From Siphlonurus alternatus (taxonomy: Eukaryota > Arthropoda > Insecta > Ephemeroptera > Siphlonuridae): a stretch of 64,000 nucleotides of DNA. A model generated the notes under the pieces. It saw nothing but the letters and a program-made list of their open reading frames with translations. It was not told the DNA's origin and did not search any database. Made by a program: the position numbers and the translations under genes. This document shows, piece after piece, positions 59,860 through 64,000 of the stretch; position 1 is the stretch's first letter; the number at the start of each line of letters is the position of its first letter. The stretch spans positions 5,095,501-5,159,500 of the forward strand of contig OX463782.1 of assembly GCA_949825025.1 (NCBI GenBank), read 5' to 3'.

Positions 59860-60165
59860 ATTGAGTACATAAAGGACCAAGAGATGGCGTTGACCGCTGA
59901 AAATTTGAGCTTATTCTGCCGAGGATACGGCAAATACCTATATAGCATTGGGGCAATCACAAAAACCAAAAAATATATATATGAATTACATCACTTACAA
60001 AGTTGAAATATTTTTTTTTATATTTGTCCGAAAGTATTTGACAACTATAATTATGGTGTTGTCATTTCTGTAAAATTATGCTGTGGCTGCTGACAGAGCA
60101 TATTTTCATGATTTAACAATGTATCCAATCTATCCTCGCCAGACACACGTAGTTCCACCTGTTAC
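59860..60165. repeat. Dispersed repeat (GAGTAAAGGACCAATAGATG family), copy 2
   Basis: GAGTACATAAAGGACCAAGA, GGTGTTGTCATTTCTGTAAA, CAATCTATCCTCGCCAGAC, in the same order as at 16755-17125. Confidence 0.65.
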
Positions 60166-60264
60166 CACCAGCTTCGCTGCCAACTTTATGGTGTCAATAA
60201 CTTCAGATATATAAAGCCCTGTCCAAACCTGCTTCGGAAAAAGAAAAAAAAAAGCTCTTGACCA

Positions 60265-60435
60265 ATCAGAAAACATCTCAAGGGCGCATTTACTTTAATA
60301 TCGTATGACGGCCATGTTGGTGATAAAATCACTCCTCGTGCCACTGTGGATGAGACGACAGAATCTTGATTCTCTGATTGGCTGTGCCATGTAATTTTCC
60401 CGCTTGACATCTCTCCAAAAGAAATTTACCTTTCA
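60265..60435. repeat. Dispersed repeat with TATCGTATGACGGCCATGTT, copy 2
   Basis: Closely matches 57121-57305; the ends CCAATCAGA and TCTGATTGG are inverted. Confidence 0.7.
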
Positions 60436-60439
60436 TAAT

Positions 60440-61657
60440 TCGCTAACAGTGACATAACTTGGCATTACTATAGAGCAACTACTAAATCACTGGATCGAAG
60501 CTTTTAAGCGATTGTGCTAGTTATAATATTTTAATTTTACCATTTTTTGAAATAGCATTTTTTTTTAATAATTCGTGAATTTTAAATATATCTCAGATAT
60601 GCAATTTTTCCTTATATTTCAATTTATCTCCATGTATTCTTTTTAATATTGGCCGTTATAGCAATATTGGCTTACTTATTCGCCAGTGAAATACCAAAAT
60701 TCATAATTTCTTATTTAAAAGCAGTGTCAAATATAAGACAATTCTTTTATTTCATCATAAAATTAAGTCAAATATTTTCCATCAATTTAAAAAAAGCACC
60801 AGTGAATTTAACAGATCACTTTACCCGTAAAATAAAATTTGGTACATTGAATGATATATTTATTTTTAACATCACTCTATTTTTAATATTGAATTCCTAT
60901 AATTCTTATTAGAGAAAAATAATTTGGTACTGCAACCTTTAAAAAAGTAGCGAACCAAAATTTTAACGAGTGGATACGTTGTTCCAAGTACCTAGGGTGA
61001 AATTTTCACACCCCTAGCTTGCTCAAATATTTAAATTCAAAACAGTGCACCCATAAAAATGACACTTGTTAGTTAATATTCTTTACAGTAAACCTCAGGA
61101 AAGCACGATATTTACACTGCTCTGTTGAAGGTAAAATTTCTTGTTATGGTGCTATTTTTACTTTCCCCAAAGTTGTAAAACTGCATTTCAATAATGTCTC
61201 CCAATCCATTCTGCAGCGCCAGCCATTAATGGTGCATTTCCATGGAGCGATGTGGAAAGAGGCTTGGTGAGGTGAGAAAAGCGCACTTGCTTTAATCTTG
61301 TATGGCAACCATGTTGGCGATAAAATCGCTCCCCGTAAGGTGAGGAAATTCCTAGCCTCTGATTGGCTACGGCACGCGATTTTCTCGATTTTCCCGCTCC
61401 ATGGAAATGCACCTCTTTTGCAGGGATAACATTCATACTGTCCTGAGGTATATACATACATAGAATGAATCAAGTATTAAATAAAATCTTGTATTTCAAA
61501 TCACAGTAAATTTCATTGATAAATACATTAATGATATCATTAAAATTTAATAAAACACATCTTATAATTGGTCAAAAAGTTATATTCCTTCTCTCAAGAG
61601 TTGTTCCACGTCAGTCTGACGTGATCTTGCTCCCGGTCTCTCCTGCTTGTCCCGTGG
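60440..61657. other. Spacer with one repeat copy
   Basis: No gene recognised; the third, diverged copy of the preceding repeat lies at 61240-61425. Confidence 0.4.
61240..61425. repeat. Diverged third copy of the TATCGTATGACGGCC repeat
   Basis: Inverted ends TGCATTTCCATGGAGCG and GCTCCATGGAAATGCA; core CTTGTATGGCAACCATGTTGG. Confidence 0.6.
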
Positions 61658-62757
61658 CTAATATTCATATGGTTCTTCGGTCTTCCAAGGGTAGGTCCAG
61701 GCGTCACGGTTGCACCAAGGTGGCTGGTTCACCCGGGACCACGGAGGACACTCGAGCCACGTCCGGTAACCTTCGTACGGCCATCCGCGACTTTTAGCCT
61801 CGGCCTCGTCGCCAGCACGATCTAAAATATTGAAAATAAGATGCAAAAATTGGGTACATAAATATATACCTCCTTTCGACAGAATGGAGGTTATCAAGTC
61901 ATCTGATTTTGTGCATGATGTTCCCACCGCCCTATCCAAACCTATGAAAAAGAAACAAACTCGAAATTGCTTTTTTGGCACTAAAGAAATTTTTTAGAGG
62001 AAAATAAGTTCTTGATTTATTATCAAAAGATCCCTAATTGGAGGGTTAGGAGATGGTTTCAAAAATTAATAGCTTTAATAGCGGAGAAGAAATTCAATTT
62101 TTTTTATGATGGTGGCTTATGGAGAAAAACTTCCCGTCACTTGAAACCTCCATTGAAAAAGTGTGTTTGTAACCTCTTCACAAATGCTCAGGGCTCACTT
62201 TTCTACACTCAGTCAACCATGCCGATTCAAAAAATAATTATCCAGAAATGTATCCAGCTTTCTCACTAACAACGTTTAATGCTAGTTTAATTCCATGAGA
62301 CTAACCATGGTAAGTGAGAAATCTGGATCACGCCCCTTACGTCACACACCCTAAATTATTATTATATAATAATTATTCTATACATGAATTATTAGTATAT
62401 ACAAATTATTCGAAGATGTGATGATAATTCAAACAATACAAGCTGAACAGCGTAGATCCAGGAAAAAATTTCGGGGGGAAGCTGCCACCATAAAGCCAAT
62501 GTTAAAAAATATGGAGTGGGGGAAGTGCCTATATTGCCCATGTTAAATCCAAAATGTATCCCTCCCCCTCTTCCTGGATCCGCGCGTGAAGCTGAAAGGA
62601 ATGGTAATGTCAGCTCAATATGTTATATAGGATATTTTCAGTGTCAACAAATTATGTTCGTAAAGACACAAAGTTCAAGTTTCTCACCATCTGCAGAGGT
62701 CATTCCAAGGACGAAGGTCACCATCAGCACCATCAAGACACGTGTGTGCACCGCCAT
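61658..62757 (-). CDS. Short secreted CPPW protein without tail
   Basis: Exons (minus) are 62757-62688 and 61821-61658 (stop TAG), with donor GATG/GTGAGA, acceptor ATTTTAG and a phase 1 intron rebuilding Asp; 77 residues. The signal peptide MAVHTRVLMVLMVTFVLGM + TSA is nearly that of the 52.6-kb gene. The mature part has an acidic start (DDRAGDEAEAKSRGW), then PYEGYRTWLECPPWSRVNQP + PWC (C-x11-C), then an aromatic, acidic end (NRDAWTYPWKTEEPYEY). The donor is three bases further on than in the paralogue, adding one Asp. A TATAAT box and TCAGT initiator precede it. The two short mature Cys probably form one disulfide (inference). Function unknown. Confidence 0.8.
62275..62337. mobile_element. 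Fragment of the GGGTGCGATTCACGAAG family
   Basis: AAGTGAGAAATCTGGAT then CACGCCCC, as in the right half near 3340-3380. Confidence 0.35.
62448..62592. mobile_element. Degenerate hAT-like MITE
   Basis: Ends CAGCGTAGATCCAGG and CCTGGATCCGCGCG are imperfect inverted repeats of the CAGnGGCGGATCCAGG form common in hAT-type MITEs. Confidence 0.45.
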
Positions 62758-62769
62758 TTCGAGAACAGT

Positions 62770-62802
62770 ACTGACCAACTCGCCCCTTTTCTTGTGATTA
62801 TA
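62770..62802 (-). promoter_or_regulatory. TATA box and TCAGT initiator of the short CPPW gene
   Basis: TATAAT starts at 62802 and the A of TCAGT is at 62772, 30 bases apart; leader of about 15 bases. Confidence 0.7.
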
Positions 62803-62870
62803 ATGTAAGCGTCTACCTGATCTACCTTGAGACTTTATCTGTAGTCAGTGTAAAGGTGTCAGTCGGCTAG

Positions 62871-62960
62871 TACAGTCTGGTATTGTTGTCACGTCATATA
62901 ATGAGTCGGTGCTTTTTAGTATTTTTGTTACTTGTGTAATAATTGCTATATTGTTGCAAC
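62871..62960 (-). promoter_or_regulatory. Upstream block shared by the CPP genes, copy at 62.9 kb
   Basis: On the plus strand: TACAGTCTGGTATTGTTGTC, ACGTCATATAATGAGTC, CTTGTGTAATAATTGC. Weaker traces lie at 54325-54365 upstream of the Asn-rich CPPW gene. Confidence 0.45.
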
Positions 62961-64000
62961 GTCGCATGGAATATGACCATTTTAATTACCTCATTTTTAT
63001 GAAATTAATTATGAAAGTGTATTTTTAAAATTTAATTATAATTTCAGCACAGACTATAGAATTTATCATAATTTGAACTATCATTATTATATAATGTGAC
63101 GTCATCGTTGTTAGATTCAATCGGTCAAAATGCCCCATTCATTTCTCCCCATTAATTAAGATATATATAAATCCCGCGGTGATATTTTGGAGCAGCATTT
63201 CTCGAATATTGAAAGTTTTCTGTGAGATTTTGTTTGATAGGGATTGTCATTGATGCTGCAATTTCATTGACAAAATATCGTCAGAATAAAAAAGTGACAT
63301 TTAATATTTAATTTGAAAAGACGAATGTGAAATTTGTTAATTCGGCAAATATGTTGAAATTTACATTGCATGGTGACCGCAGCTCATGTAAATTCACCGT
63401 TGGCATAAAGTTTTATATTGCAGTGAGTGACGTTTCTTGCCACATTGTGACGTAAACAAAGATGGCTACCATAGCATTTACCAGTGAGTGCGCAATTTTC
63501 ACTCGACGGTGCTCCAAAAAATATATATCACTTATCTTTAAATATCTTGTAGCTATTATTGTGTCACTGCGTTAACAATTATATATCAAGTGTTAAAAGA
63601 GAAGGCTTAATATTTTGTAATTATATTAACTGGCTTATATTTTATTTATGTCAAATCTGTACCCCCCGTTGAGCTGCGGGCTTAAAGTTACGTGAGCTAA
63701 CAGCTGTTTTAAATTTAGCAAAAATTTAGTGAATTTATATTTCACAATTTAATCATATTGTTAAAATTATATAACTCCATAAAGAACCAAACTCAAAAGT
63801 GATATACTGTCAATTTAAAGACAGGATAACTTGCTAGTATAGTTTTAATTTTCATTATGTTGTATATTATATTTGAAGTTAAAAATCTAATTTATATATT
63901 ATTTGCTTCAGCTATATTATATATATTTAAAGATTTTAAATTGTTAAAATAATTTAAGTTATAAATACCTTTTTTTTTTAATAAATAACTAGTGATTATA
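62961..64000. other. AT-rich end of the window
   Basis: No gene recognised. A TATATATAAATCC box at 63162-63174 (+) might be a promoter, but no exon follows visibly. A second copy of the ACAAAGATGGCT repeat lies near 63440-63495. Confidence 0.35.

Overview
The window is nuclear DNA of an arthropod. The evidence is a peptidoglycan recognition protein (PGRP) of the long receptor type, a Yellow/major-royal-jelly family gene, a spliced carboxylesterase, GT-AG introns from a few hundred bases to possibly 10 kb, and TATA boxes placed about 30 bases before TCAGT initiators. The base composition is AT-rich with GC-rich coding exons. The gene content suggests an insect, but a crustacean cannot be excluded, and no species call is made.

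Layout. From 1 to 1923 (+) lie the last three exons of a non-catalytic PGRP. From 2622 to 4887 is a hAT-like transposon carcass. From about 5.2 to 19.2 kb (+) is a Yellow-family gene whose four coding exons sit at 15034-19219, with a possible distant untranslated first exon at about 5260-5395. Its long first intron holds an LTR element without coding capacity (8342-14629), which landed inside an older foldback element. From 22581 to 35178 (+) is an 11-exon secreted or GPI-anchored carboxylesterase of 611 residues with an intact Ser-Glu-His triad. From 36 to 63 kb all recognisable genes are on the minus strand: nine short secreted or signal-anchored proteins, each with two coding exons, the first carrying little more than the signal segment.

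The minus-strand cluster is the most unusual part. It begins with a duplicated two-gene block: a 70-residue Trp/Tyr/Arg/Lys-rich peptide gene next to a Gly/Arg-rich protein gene, at 36.1-39.7 kb and again at 42.7-45.5 kb. Five further genes (48.7, 52.6, 55.7, 58.4 and 61.7 kb) each encode a Cys-Pro-Pro motif followed by a second Cys. Most have a TATA box, a TCAGT-like initiator and a 5' leader of about 7-15 bases, and at least three share an upstream block. I recognise no known family for them. They look like a lineage-specific set of co-regulated secreted proteins of unknown role.

The spaces between genes are crowded with small palindromic (foldback, MITE-like) elements of at least eight families, three copies or fragments of a SINE whose head resembles 5S rRNA, LINE 3' tails, and long microsatellites. 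All coordinates and splice sites were read by eye and phase-checked by hand; family assignments were not tested by database search.
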